A DNA stretch of 64,000 bases, from assembly GCA_045107005.1 (NCBI GenBank), contig JBGCFP010000096.1, positions 7,587 to 71,586 on the forward strand. Reading direction: 5' to 3'. Each line of letters begins with the position of its first letter. The stretch's first letter is position 1. Positions 1-8,258 of the stretch are shown piece by piece. The notes beneath the pieces are model-generated. The model ran no database searches and was not told the DNA's origin. It saw nothing but the letters and a program-made list of their open reading frames with translations. The translations under genes were made by a program, and so were the position numbers. The DNA is from JBCCMA01 sp045107005 (GTDB taxonomy: Bacteria; Pseudomonadota; Gammaproteobacteria; Steroidobacterales; JBCCMA01).

Positions 1-1168
1 CAAAACGCACTTTTTCACCCTGCGTGAACGTGTCGCCAATGTTAATGGTGCCGTGGTTGAGCAAGCCCAGAATGTCCCCGGCGTAGGCTTCGTCCGCGTG
101 CTGCCGTTCGGCGGCCATGAATGTCAGCGCATTGGCGATGCGCATGTCGCGACCAACGCGCACGTTGTGCAACTTCATGCCCGGTGAATACACTCCCGAG
201 CAGACCCGCATGAACGCGATCCGGTCGCGATGGGCCGGGTCCATGTTCGCCTGAATCTTGAACACAAAGCCGCTCAGATTTTTCTCGAGAGGGTCAACCT
301 CACGCCCACCTGCCTCGCGAGGCAACGGCCCCGGCGCGTGCGCCACGAAACCGTCCAGCAGCTCGCGCACGCCAAAGTTCTGAATCGCCGAGCCAAAGTA
401 AACCGGCGTCTGTTTTCCGGCCGCGTACAGGGCCGGGTCAAAGGCCGGGCTGGCCTCGCGCACCAGTTCCACCTCTTCGCACAGTTCGTCGTAGAGATCG
501 CCAATGGCCTCACGCGCCGCGTCGTTATCGAGACCGTCGATCGTCTGCGTCTCGCCCATCTCGCCGCGCTTGGTGCTTTGATAAAGATACACGCGGTTTT
601 GCGCCAGATGGTAAACGCCGCGCAGCGCTCGGCCCATGCCAATCGGCCACACGATGGGCGCACACTGAATGTTCAGAACTTTCTCGACTTCATCGATCAG
701 TTCCAGCGGGCTACGGCCTTCACGATCAAGTTTGTTGATGAACGTCATGATCGGTGTGTCGCGCAGTCGGCAAACCTCCATCAGCTTTACCGTGCGTGCT
801 TCCACACCTTTGGCGCAGTCGATAACCATCAATGCGGAATCGACAGCCGTCAACGTGCGATACGTGTCTTCCGAGAAGTCTTCATGGCCCGGCGTATCAA
901 GCAAGTTGACGATGTAGTCCTGATAGGGAAACTGCATCACCGACGAGGTCACAGAAATGCCGCGCTGCTGCTCCATCGCCATCCAGTCCGACGTCGCATG
1001 ACGCGATGCTTTACGCCCTTTCACTGTACCGGCAAGCTTAATCGCACCGCCGAACAACAACAGCTTTTCGGTCAGCGTTGTCTTACCGGCATCCGGGTGG
1101 GAGATAATCGCAAACGTGCGCCGCCGCTGCGCCTGCGCAGCGCGCTCTTTGGTCGATGTCGCGGACAT
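1..1168 (-). CDS. prfC: Peptide chain release factor 3 (partial, 3' end outside window)
   Basis: Ribosome-associated GTPase that recycles RF1/RF2 after peptide release. The first ~389 codons are here; the family is about 525-530 residues, so roughly the last quarter is missing beyond the left edge. The G domain is clear: P-loop HPDAGKTT soon after the N-terminus, DTPGHEDF (G3), and NKLDREGR (G4), which separates RF3 from EF-G. The ATG at 1168 overlaps the rimI stop by one base (TAATG), so translation is probably coupled. It is the distal gene of the ilvC-like/psd-like/pssA/udg/rimI run. Confidence 0.96.
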   Translation of the reverse strand, partial: MSATSTKERAAQAQRRRTFAIISHPDAGKTTLTEKLLLFGGAIKLAGTVKGRKASRHATSDWMAMEQQRGISVTSSVMQFPYQDYIVNLLDTPGHEDFSEDTYRTLTAVDSALMVIDCAKGVEARTVKLMEVCRLRDTPIMTFINKLDREGRSPLELIDEVEKVLNIQCAPIVWPIGMGRALRGVYHLAQNRVYLYQSTKRGEMGETQTIDGLDNDAAREAIGDLYDELCEEVELVREASPAFDPALYAAGKQTPVYFGSAIQNFGVRELLDGFVAHAPGPLPREAGGREVDPLEKNLSGFVFKIQANMDPAHRDRIAFMRVCSGVYSPGMKLHNVRVGRDMRIANALTFMAAERQHADEAYAGDILGLLNHGTINIGDTFTQGEKVRF

Positions 1169-1659
1169 TACAGAAGAGTTGGCGTCGTCAGGAACTTGGG
1201 CGGCTGGGCAATCTCGATACGCAGCACCAGTGCGTCTTCACGGCCTGCACCGGCGCGGTAGTAGTTCGGGCGACGTCCGACTTGTTCAAACCCGAAGTCG
1301 CGATACAGAGTCAACGCCGGCACGTTGGATGGCCGCACTTCCAGAAAGACCTCGTGCACACCTTTGCCAAGCGCCAGCGACAGCAGATGCTCAAGCAGCC
1401 GCCGTCCAAGGCCCAACCGGCGATGCGCACCGTCCAGACACAAATTCAGAATATGGGCTTCGCGCACCAGTGCCGACAAAATGCCGTAGCCGACAATCTC
1501 ATCGTCGAGCACCATCACGCGGCATTCATAGCCCACGCGCAGGCAGTCGCGGAAGATGGCCTCACTCCACGGAAAACCATACGCCGCTCTTTCGATGTCG
1601 ATCACTCGATCCAGATCTTTCGCCGTCATCGCCCGCGCATGCAGGTTTGACAGCGGCAT
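1168..1659 (-). CDS. rimI: Ribosomal protein S18-alanine N-acetyltransferase (RimI-type GNAT)
   Basis: GNAT acetyltransferase, 163 residues, the normal RimI length. RimI acetylates the N-terminal alanine of S18. Visible are an N-terminal segment of the MTAKDLDRV type, the acetyl-CoA pyrophosphate loop (RRLGLGRRLL) and the C-terminal strand EVRPSNVPALTLYRDFGF, which is typical of RimI. The frame stays open upstream into the glycosylase gene, but the ATG at 1659 lies 8 bases after that gene's stop and gives the family length. The S18 substrate is inferred from family; paralogous GNATs can look similar. Confidence 0.9.
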   Translation of the reverse strand: MPLSNLHARAMTAKDLDRVIDIERAAYGFPWSEAIFRDCLRVGYECRVMVLDDEIVGYGILSALVREAHILNLCLDGAHRRLGLGRRLLEHLLSLALGKGVHEVFLEVRPSNVPALTLYRDFGFEQVGRRPNYYRAGAGREDALVLRIEIAQPPKFLTTPTLL

Positions 1660-1667
1660 GACCGCGC

Positions 1668-2399
1668 TCAATGCACTTCTCCTCGAGCAACACGATGGGC
1701 CAGAACCAGGTCTTCCCACGCCTTGCGTTTTTGGGCTGGCGACCGCAACAGGTACGCCGGGTGATAGGTGACCACGACCGGCGTCTTGCGCTCGCCTTCC
1801 AACTGGTGCACCCGGCCGCGGATTTTACCCAAGGGCTCAGTGGTGTCCAGCAGACGTTGCGCCGCGATCCGGCCGACCGCGAGAATCAGATCCGGTTTCA
1901 CCAGCGCGATTTGCCGCCGCAAGTAGGGCAAACAGGCCGTCGACTCATCGCCACTCGGGTCTCGATTCTGCGGCGGACGGCACTTGAGCACATTGGCGAT
2001 AAAGACCTGCTGACGCGCAAATCCTGCACCCTTTAGCATCGCGTCGAGCAGCTGTCCGGCGCGCCCGACAAACGGTTCGCCGCGACGATCTTCCTCGGCA
2101 CCGGGCGCTTCGCCGATGAGCATCCAGCGCGCCTGTCGATCGCCCACGCCGAAGACGGTCTGCGCTCGTGTCTGACACAGCTCGCACTGCTGACAGGCGG
2201 CCACGCGCGCTTCCAGTTCGCCCCAATCGAGCGCATCGACGGGCCTCGCATCTGGCACCGGTGCGCGCGCCACAGGTGCCGCTGTCGCCACGGCCGCAAC
2301 GGTTGCCGGGATTTCAACCGCTGATACGGTCGGGGCGCCGCGCTCCAACCATACGTCGACACCCAGCGCGTCGAGATAATCGAGGCGCGCGTCAGTCAT
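1668..2399 (-). CDS. Uracil-DNA glycosylase, family 4 (Fe-S)
   Basis: Removes uracil from DNA as the first step of base excision repair. 243 residues. The catalytic domain starts near residue 75 with CQQCELC, continues with GEAPGAEED (uracil-binding loop 1) and NVLKCRPPQNRDP, and ends with HPAYLLR. The paired N-terminal cysteines plus two later ones (in LKCRP and TACLPY) fit the [4Fe-4S] ligands of family 4. Residues 1-70 are a low-complexity Ala/Pro/Val-rich extension that is common in proteobacterial members. The ATG overlaps the pssA stop in an ATGA junction. The udg-rimI pair is a frequent neighbourhood in gammaproteobacteria. Confidence 0.93.
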   Translation of the reverse strand: MTDARLDYLDALGVDVWLERGAPTVSAVEIPATVAAVATAAPVARAPVPDARPVDALDWGELEARVAACQQCELCQTRAQTVFGVGDRQARWMLIGEAPGAEEDRRGEPFVGRAGQLLDAMLKGAGFARQQVFIANVLKCRPPQNRDPSGDESTACLPYLRRQIALVKPDLILAVGRIAAQRLLDTTEPLGKIRGRVHQLEGERKTPVVVTYHPAYLLRSPAQKRKAWEDLVLAHRVARGEVH

Positions 2400-3328
2400 C
2401 GTCGACGCGATGTCCGGCCGGTGGCATCGATGACGTTGCTGGGCGTGTCCTGCGACGGCGCGCCAGCCGATTTTTCAGGCTCAGCGTCGTCGGCGTCGGT
2501 GTCGTCCATTGCTTGAGGCGTTTCCGTCACAACCTTTGACTGGCGCACACGCGACCGGGTGCGCCGGAACACGCGTCGCCAAACCCGAATCAGCGGTCCC
2601 GACAGCGCGTAGGTGAAAAACAGCAGTGTGAAAACCAGCGGCGGGTTCACGGCAATGAGCATGAACAGCAAAGGCACCATCAAAAGACGGGTGAACCGGA
2701 TGCGATGCCCGAAGTTGAACTCCTTGCCGCTGTAGTATTTGAAGTTGCTGACCATCAGGATCCCGGCGCAAATGGTCAACACGTAACCCGATGCCAGAAC
2801 CCACGGGTTACCCAGATCAAATTCCGCGCTGAGCCAAAGCGCACTGGCGACCAGCCCCGCGGCAGACGGGCTCGGCAAGCCTTCGAAAAATTTGCTCGGC
2901 GTCTTTGACGGTCGGCTGTTAAATCGTGCCAGTCGCATGGCCGCTGTCACCGTGTAAAAGAACGCAGCGATCCAGCCCAATCTGGCGAAGGCCACGTTGC
3001 CCTCGGGCAAATTCGTCAAGCTCCACTGATAAAAGACCAGTGCTGGCGCCAGACCAAATGCCACCATGTCTGACAGGCTGTCGTACTCGGCCCCGAAATC
3101 CGACGAGGTTTGCGTCCAGCGCGCAACCCGGCCATCGAGACCGTCGAACACCATGGCGGTCAGAATGCCAATGGCTGCGGCTTCAAACTCGCCGCGCATC
3201 GCAACCACGACGGCGTAGAACCCGGCGAACAGCGCCGCAGTCGTGAACAAATTAGGGAGCAGGTAAATGCCCTTGCCGGGTTTGGGACCGGGCTTGGAGC
3301 CGCGTTTGCGGCGCGAATCGCTGGGCAT
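2396..3328 (-). CDS. pssA: CDP-diacylglycerol-serine O-phosphatidyltransferase
   Basis: Membrane enzyme making phosphatidylserine from CDP-diacylglycerol and serine. About 310 residues, long-form PssA. The CDP-alcohol phosphotransferase signature DGLDGRVAR...G...D...D is complete, so catalysis is expected. Several hydrophobic segments follow, with a charged Glu/Asp/Arg-rich C-terminal tail. An upstream TTG at 3346 is possible, but the ATG at 3328 has an AGGA ribosome site 8 bases upstream and leads directly into the basic N-terminus. It lies directly downstream of a Psd homologue that lacks its own catalytic residues, so the usual PssA-to-Psd route to phosphatidylethanolamine may not be completed by this operon. 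Confidence 0.94.
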   Translation of the reverse strand: MPSDSRRKRGSKPGPKPGKGIYLLPNLFTTAALFAGFYAVVVAMRGEFEAAAIGILTAMVFDGLDGRVARWTQTSSDFGAEYDSLSDMVAFGLAPALVFYQWSLTNLPEGNVAFARLGWIAAFFYTVTAAMRLARFNSRPSKTPSKFFEGLPSPSAAGLVASALWLSAEFDLGNPWVLASGYVLTICAGILMVSNFKYYSGKEFNFGHRIRFTRLLMVPLLFMLIAVNPPLVFTLLFFTYALSGPLIRVWRRVFRRTRSRVRQSKVVTETPQAMDDTDADDAEPEKSAGAPSQDTPSNVIDATGRTSRRR

Positions 3329-3391
3329 GGGCCAGTCCTGTCGCAACGAGGTCGCTTATGATGCCACGCCGGAGCGCATCGTGCCTATGAT

Positions 3392-4057
3392 TTAGGTGTC
3401 AGATTCAGTCGAATCGGGCAGTTCTTCGACGTTTTGCCGGGTGAATTCCGCCAAAACATCCGCACCGGCACGCACTCGCTGCCCAACTTGGACCTCCACG
3501 CTGCTGCTGAGCGGCAGGTAAATTCGCACTCGTCTCGCCAGCCGAATGAACGCAAAGCGCTGGCCTTGCCCCAAACGCTCGCCATACCCGCAGAACGAAC
3601 GCGGCTTGGCAATGCGACGCGAACCGATCATTAGCACAACGACGTCATCGTCTTCATCCGTGCGCACCCACAGACCGCTGACGCCCGTCATGCGCGACCC
3701 GGCGGCAATGTTGTCACGCAGGTTGAGCACCTTGCCCTCGCTGGGGCTGCGCGCGGTGTAGGCGCCAAAATGATTCACCACAATCTCGATCAACATGGCT
3801 TCGCGACGCAGCTCCCCCTTGTCGGTCGGTTGCACGCGAACCACGCGACCGTCGACCGGCGCGACCACCGCCAGCGGCCGCGACGGCACTTCCCGTTTCG
3901 GATCGCGAAACAAAAGGACCAACACCACAAACAAAAAGCCGACAGACGCCAGTAACGCCCAACTGCCCACGCGTGCCGCCACCATCAGCATCAGTAGCGC
4001 AACACCGATAAACGGCCAGCCCTCTCGGGCAATCATCGGGTATTGACGTAGTGTCAT
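3392..4057 (-). CDS. Phosphatidylserine decarboxylase homologue lacking the pyruvoyl-forming Gly-Ser (probable non-PSD)
   Basis: 221 residues, collinear with the short archaeal/betaproteobacterial Psd family: an N-terminal IAREGWPFI motif, two hydrophobic segments (about 14-50), FRDPKREVPSRP and the conserved Asp69 in APVDGRVV. True Psd proteins cleave themselves at a Gly-Ser within an RFGSRVD-type motif, and the Ser becomes the pyruvoyl cofactor. Here the aligned stretch is IRLARRVRIYLP (residues 171-182), so Gly-Ser is Ala174-Arg175. The conserved His of the NVH..RSP motif is Tyr100. I re-read both sites from the nucleotides. The protein should neither self-process nor decarboxylate phosphatidylserine by the known mechanism. 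The reading frame is intact and in synteny, which suggests a new role rather than a decaying gene. Confidence 0.85.
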   Translation of the reverse strand: MTLRQYPMIAREGWPFIGVALLMLMVAARVGSWALLASVGFLFVVLVLLFRDPKREVPSRPLAVVAPVDGRVVRVQPTDKGELRREAMLIEIVVNHFGAYTARSPSEGKVLNLRDNIAAGSRMTGVSGLWVRTDEDDDVVVLMIGSRRIAKPRSFCGYGERLGQGQRFAFIRLARRVRIYLPLSSSVEVQVGQRVRAGADVLAEFTRQNVEELPDSTESDT

Positions 4058-4084
4058 GGGAATAAGTTCGAGCGCTGCACGTGG

Positions 4085-5092
4085 CTATTTCGGATACGGG
4101 TTTTCGGTATCGACCCAGCCCATCAGCGTGCGCAGGCGCAAGCCAATGGTCTCGATCTGATGGGTCACCGAGGTCGAACGACACGCGCGCATCATCGGCA
4201 GATTGTGTTTGTATTCGAAGTCCATCTCGCGCGCAAATTCGCCGCTTTTTATTTCGTCCAGGATCACCCGCATCTCGCGTTTGATGCGGTCGTCGACAAT
4301 GCGCGGCCCGCGCGTGTAGTCGCCGTACTCGGCAATGTCCGATGCCGACCGGCGCATACCGGCGATCCCCTTGACGTGCATCATGTCGGCAATCAACTTC
4401 AATTCGTGCAGACAGCAAAAATACGCGATATCGGGGTTATAACCGCCCTCGACCAGCGTTTCGAACGCGGCCTTGACCAAATGCGTGATGCCCCCGCACA
4501 GCACCACCTGTTCTGCGAACAGGTCGGTTTCGGTTTCTTCGGCAAACGATGACTCAATCATCCCCGCTCGGGAATGCCCGTTGGCGGATCCATAGGCAAG
4601 CGCAATCTGCTGCGCGTGGCCAGTGGCGTCCTGATGCACGGCTAGCAGCCCGGGAACGCCACCTCCTTCCAAATAGGTGGCGCGAACCTGTTCCCCGATG
4701 CCCATCGGCGCCATCATCACGACATCCAGATCCTCGCGCGGCGCAATTTTCCCGTACCGAATGTTGTAGCCGTGAGCGAACAGGATCGCCCCGTTCGGCT
4801 TTAGCTTCGGCGCGATAATGTCAGTGTAGACCTTTGGATGAAACTGATCGGGCAGCAGCATGACGACGACATCGGCCGTGGCCACAGCGGCTTCGATGGG
4901 CAGCGCTTCGATGTCGAGCGACGCGCAGGCGGCGAACGTCGCGGACCCGGGACGCAATCCGACACAAACGTTGACACCTGAATCGCGCAAATTCTGGGCC
5001 TGCGCCTTGCCCTGGGCGCCAAAACCCAGAACACACACGCGACGCTCAAGAATGAACGTCCGGTCAACATGCTTTTCGTAGAGTATGGCCAC
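4085..5092 (-). CDS. Ketol-acid reductoisomerase (IlvC class I) homologue with altered active site
   Basis: 335 residues, class I length, aligning end to end with IlvC: Rossmann motif GFGAQG, H107 in FAHGYN, EETETDLFAEQ with metal ligands D190 and E194, E230, and S251 in SASDIAEYG. Two key residues are changed. Lys130, found in the APK motif of genuine enzymes, is Met130 (APMGIGEQVR). Metal ligand Glu226, normally YFECLHE, is Cys226 (YFCCLHE). Both were checked in the DNA. The GTG at 5092 is preferred over a TTG at 5098 because it aligns exactly with the family N-terminus and makes residue numbers match; no clear ribosome site is visible. In Pseudomonas and Burkholderia ilvC neighbours pssA/psd, but ilvHI is absent here. 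It probably does not perform the classical isomeroreduction. Confidence 0.85.
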   Translation of the reverse strand: MAILYEKHVDRTFILERRVCVLGFGAQGKAQAQNLRDSGVNVCVGLRPGSATFAACASLDIEALPIEAAVATADVVVMLLPDQFHPKVYTDIIAPKLKPNGAILFAHGYNIRYGKIAPREDLDVVMMAPMGIGEQVRATYLEGGGVPGLLAVHQDATGHAQQIALAYGSANGHSRAGMIESSFAEETETDLFAEQVVLCGGITHLVKAAFETLVEGGYNPDIAYFCCLHELKLIADMMHVKGIAGMRRSASDIAEYGDYTRGPRIVDDRIKREMRVILDEIKSGEFAREMDFEYKHNLPMMRACRSTSVTHQIETIGLRLRTLMGWVDTENPYPK

Positions 5093-5193
5093 AGGCAATG
5101 GTCGCGGCGGCGGACGGGCCAGAAACGCTACGCCCTGCCCCTGGCAAAATCAATAGTTGGCCGCTTCGTCGTGCAGTTTGGATGCGTGCTGGC

Positions 5194-5199
5194 TACAAT
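5194..5199 (+). promoter_or_regulatory. Candidate -10 element for proS
   Basis: TACAAT sits 40 bases upstream of the proS ATG in the divergent ilvC-like/proS gap. No good -35 hexamer is visible at 16-18 bases, so this is a weak assignment based on the -10 alone. Confidence 0.3.
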
Positions 5200-5238
5200 G
5201 CGCGACGTAAATCCGCAACCTTGAAAAATGAGCGAATC

Positions 5239-6960
5239 ATGCGCCTTAGTGCTTTGCCCCTGACGACCCTGAAAGAAACGCCCGCCGACGCTCAGATTCC
5301 AAGCCACCGGCTGATGCTTAAGGCCGGTCTGATTCGCAAAGTTGCCGCGGGAATCTATACGTGGATGCCGGTAGGGCTAAAGGTACTGCGCCGCGTCGAA
5401 CAGGTCGTGCGCGAAGAAATGGATCGCGCCGGGGCGTTTGAGCTGCTCATGCCCAACGTGCAGCCCGCTGAGCTGTGGCAAGAGTCGGAGCGCTGGGACC
5501 AGTTCGGGCCCCTGCTGCTGCGTTTTCGCGATCAAAACGAGCGCGAGTTTTGCTTTGGCCCAACCCACGAAGAAGTCATCACCGACATCGCACGGCGCGA
5601 GTTAAAGAGCTACAAGCAACTGCCGGTTACCTACTATCAAATCCAAACCAAATTTCGCGACGAGATTCGCCCGCGATTTGGCGTGATGCGTGCGCGCGAA
5701 TTTCTCATGAAAGACGCTTACTCGTTTCACATTGACGACGCGTCATTGAGTGCGACCTATCAGGTCATGCACGATGCTTACAGCCGCATCTTCGAACGTC
5801 TGGGCCTGACTTTCCGCGCCGTGGAAGCCGACTCCGGGGCCATCGGTGGCGCCGTCTCTCACGAATTCCAGGTGCTGGCGCAAACCGGCGAAGATCTGAT
5901 CGCCTACAGCGACCGCAGTGATTACGCGGCGAACGTCGAACAAGCGGTCGCCCTCGCCCCTGCCGAACCCCGCGCCGCGGCAACGGATGCGCTGGCCGAA
6001 GTGGCGACACCTGGCGCTCGCAGCATAGACGCTGTGACCCAGTTCCTTGACGTACCAGCCGCTCATTGCCTAAAAACATTATTGGTAAAAGCACAGCCAG
6101 GCGGCGATCACGCGGTGGTCGCACTGGTGCTGCGCGGGGATCACGAATTGAACGAAATCAAAGCGGCAAAACTGGACGGCGTGGCACTACCGCTGACGCT
6201 TGCCAGCGCGGCGGAAGTGGCCGAGACGGCAAACTGTGCTCCGGGCTACATCGGGCCAGTAGGGCTCCGTTGCCCCGTTATTGCCGATCACAGCGCCGCT
6301 AACCTGGCCGACTTTGTCTGCGGCGCCAACAAGGACGACGCGCACTTGCGCCACGTGAACTGGGCGCGCGATTTACCAGAACCTGCCACCGCCGACTTGC
6401 GTAATGTTGTTGAAGGCGACGCCAGCCCCGATGGCAACGGCACGTTGGGCCTGGCCCGCGGCATTGAAGTTGGGCACATCTTTCAGTTGGGCCGCAAGTA
6501 CGCCGATTCAATGCAAGCAAGCGTACTCGACCAAAACGGTCGCACGACGTCGATGACGATGGGCTGCTACGGCATTGGCGTAAGCCGCATCGTCGCCGCG
6601 GCAATCGAACAGCACCACGACGACAAGGGCATTGTCTGGCCGGACGCGATGACGCCGTTCCAGATTGCTCTGGTACCGCTCAACATCAAGAAGTCGGAGC
6701 GCACGCGAGACGCGGCCGACGCGCTGTATCACTCGCTCACGGCCGCCGGTTACGACGTGCTGCTGGACGATCGCGACGCGCGACCGGGATTCAAATTTGC
6801 CGATATGGAATTGCTTGGCATTCCCCACCGCATCGTGATCGGAGAGCGCGGCCTGGATGCCGGAAACTACGAGTACAAGGCCCGCGCCGATGCGGACACC
6901 CAGGATGTTGGCGTGGACGATCTGCTCGCCTTTCTCGCGCAGCGCATAGACCCCAGATGA
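5239..6960 (+). CDS. proS: Prolyl-tRNA synthetase (bacterial type)
   Basis: Charges tRNA-Pro with proline. 573 residues from the ATG at 5239, the usual length for the bacterial form with an inserted editing domain. Class II motifs are visible: GIYTWMPVGLKVLRR and FRDEIRPRFGVMRAREFLMKD in the N-terminal half. The YbaK-like insertion, which hydrolyses misacylated Ala-tRNA-Pro, spans roughly residues 230-390. The anticodon-binding domain covers about 470-573. The frame continues upstream of 5239, but that part is not conserved, and MRLSALPLTTLKE is the canonical start. The stop overlaps the next gene's ATG (ATGA). Confidence 0.97.
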   Translation: MRLSALPLTTLKETPADAQIPSHRLMLKAGLIRKVAAGIYTWMPVGLKVLRRVEQVVREEMDRAGAFELLMPNVQPAELWQESERWDQFGPLLLRFRDQNEREFCFGPTHEEVITDIARRELKSYKQLPVTYYQIQTKFRDEIRPRFGVMRAREFLMKDAYSFHIDDASLSATYQVMHDAYSRIFERLGLTFRAVEADSGAIGGAVSHEFQVLAQTGEDLIAYSDRSDYAANVEQAVALAPAEPRAAATDALAEVATPGARSIDAVTQFLDVPAAHCLKTLLVKAQPGGDHAVVALVLRGDHELNEIKAAKLDGVALPLTLASAAEVAETANCAPGYIGPVGLRCPVIADHSAANLADFVCGANKDDAHLRHVNWARDLPEPATADLRNVVEGDASPDGNGTLGLARGIEVGHIFQLGRKYADSMQASVLDQNGRTTSMTMGCYGIGVSRIVAAAIEQHHDDKGIVWPDAMTPFQIALVPLNIKKSERTRDAADALYHSLTAAGYDVLLDDRDARPGFKFADMELLGIPHRIVIGERGLDAGNYEYKARADADTQDVGVDDLLAFLAQRIDPR

Positions 6961-7544
6961 ACACGGTGCGGTGGATCACTGCCGGTGCGTTGAGCGTGTG
7001 CCTGATGGTCGGGGCGCATGCGCAGACCGGCGCATCTGACGACACATCGCTCGACCCGAAGCTGCGGGAAAAACTCATCGCCGCGGTCAGCGATGCCGCC
7101 AGCTTTGAAGATCGTTTTGACGCCGAAGTGTGGTTGGTCGACATGTCCCACCGCTTGCGCAAAAAGGTCCCGGATGACACCGAGCGGCTGGAGCTGCTAA
7201 AGCTCATTCACAGTGAGGCGGCGCGCGCGAACCTGCCGCCGGAGCTGGTGCTGGCCGTCATTGATATCGAGAGCAACTTCGACCGGTTTGCGATTTCTTA
7301 CGCGGGCGCGCTGGGCATGATGCAGATCATGCCGTTCTGGCTCAACGAAATCGGCCGACCCGATGACAACCTGTTTCACCTGCCCACCAACCTGCGCATG
7401 GGCTGCACGATCCTGCGCCATTACATCGATCGGGAAAAAGGCAACCTGGCCGGCGGGCTTGCGCGCTACAACGGTTCCTATGGACGGCGGGTGTATTCGG
7501 ACAAAGTGCTCAATCGTCTTCGTCAGCGCTGGTACAAGCGCTAG
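6957..7544 (+). CDS. Small periplasmic lytic transglycosylase (SLT domain)
   Basis: 195 residues with a signal peptide (residues 1-22, cut after AHA). The C-terminal half is an Slt70-type lysozyme-like domain: the catalytic Glu is in VIDIESNFDRF, followed by GALGMMQIMP and a C-terminal LARYNGSYGRRVYSDKV segment. Such enzymes cleave the glycan strand of peptidoglycan with formation of 1,6-anhydromuramic acid. Its start overlaps the proS stop by 4 bases. A transglycosylase after proS is common in Xanthomonadaceae-like genomes. Whether it is housekeeping or dedicated to an envelope machine cannot be told. Confidence 0.88.
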   Translation: MNTVRWITAGALSVCLMVGAHAQTGASDDTSLDPKLREKLIAAVSDAASFEDRFDAEVWLVDMSHRLRKKVPDDTERLELLKLIHSEAARANLPPELVLAVIDIESNFDRFAISYAGALGMMQIMPFWLNEIGRPDDNLFHLPTNLRMGCTILRHYIDREKGNLAGGLARYNGSYGRRVYSDKVLNRLRQRWYKR

Positions 7545-7568
7545 GCCCGTGCCGCCTGGAAGATCGCG

Positions 7569-7832
7569 CTAACCCGTCGTGAAGGTCGATGGCCCGTTAC
7601 ACGGGGCATCACTGGGAATCACCTGCGTGACGCGGGCGGCGGGTGGCCCGTTAGCGAGCCACTGCTCCAGCTTCGAAATTTCATCGGTGCCGCCACAGAC
7701 GGTCACCTCTACCCGGCCGTCTGCCAGATTCACGGCTGAGCCTGCCAATCCCATCGGCGTGGCAACGCGCGCCGTGGACGCGCGGAAGAACACACCCTGG
7801 ACGCGACCTGCCACCAGAAACCGGCGGCACAC
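7569..7832 (-). CDS. acyP: Acylphosphatase
   Basis: 87 residues from a GTG at 7832, just after the TGA of the preceding lipoprotein gene. Acylphosphatases hydrolyse carboxyl-phosphate bonds. The signature GRVQGVFFR carries the phosphate-binding loop and catalytic Arg, and the catalytic Asn is in SAVNLADGRVEV, where most members read GWVRNLPDG. The frame is open much further upstream, but that sequence shadows the neighbouring gene and is not conserved. The non-ATG start and the two-base gap suggest translational coupling. Confidence 0.88.
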   Translation of the reverse strand: MCRRFLVAGRVQGVFFRASTARVATPMGLAGSAVNLADGRVEVTVCGGTDEISKLEQWLANGPPAARVTQVIPSDAPCNGPSTFTTG

Positions 7833-7833
7833 G

Positions 7834-8106
7834 TCAGGGTGTTTCGCTGGTCGAGTTGCGCAACGCCTGGATCGCCAGGCGACGAGCGGCCAGCGCCTGG
7901 TCACGGGCCTGCTTGAAGCGGCGCCGATCGAGCGTGCCTTCCGCATTGCGCAACATTGACACCGAACGTCGATAGACCTGTGGCGCGAGCTTGTCAGCGC
8001 CAGCTTCGCGGGCGGCCGTGACGGCCTGGCGCGCATCGCTCATTTCCTGAACCGGCGGTGGCGTCGCCACGCATCCGGCCAGCAATAGCAATGCGACGGC
8101 CAGCAT
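7834..8106 (-). CDS. DUF4398-like small lipoprotein
   Basis: 90 residues. N-terminal signal with lipobox LLLAGC (Cys about residue 12), then a predicted helical region EMSDARQAVTAAREAGADK...A...L..RRF..AR..AL.A...A..A that matches DUF4398 outer-membrane-associated lipoproteins. The ATG at 8106 gives a proper signal sequence and has AGG 7 bases upstream; longer versions lack a signal. It is first of a two-gene unit with acyP. Function is unknown; the helical repeats suggest a periplasmic structural or peptidoglycan-associated role. Confidence 0.75.
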   Translation of the reverse strand: MLAVALLLLAGCVATPPPVQEMSDARQAVTAAREAGADKLAPQVYRRSVSMLRNAEGTLDRRRFKQARDQALAARRLAIQALRNSTSETP

Positions 8107-8258
8107 TCGTGACCTGCGCGCGCTGGCGGGGTAAATTCTGTCGCTCGTCGTCAACGGTGGATCATCCAACTGTGGTGAAGAAACGCTAAACTGTGCCCCG
8201 GTGCCGGTCAAGCATCGACCCCGAATTTCGACTGCACACTATCGGAGAGACCCCGTCC

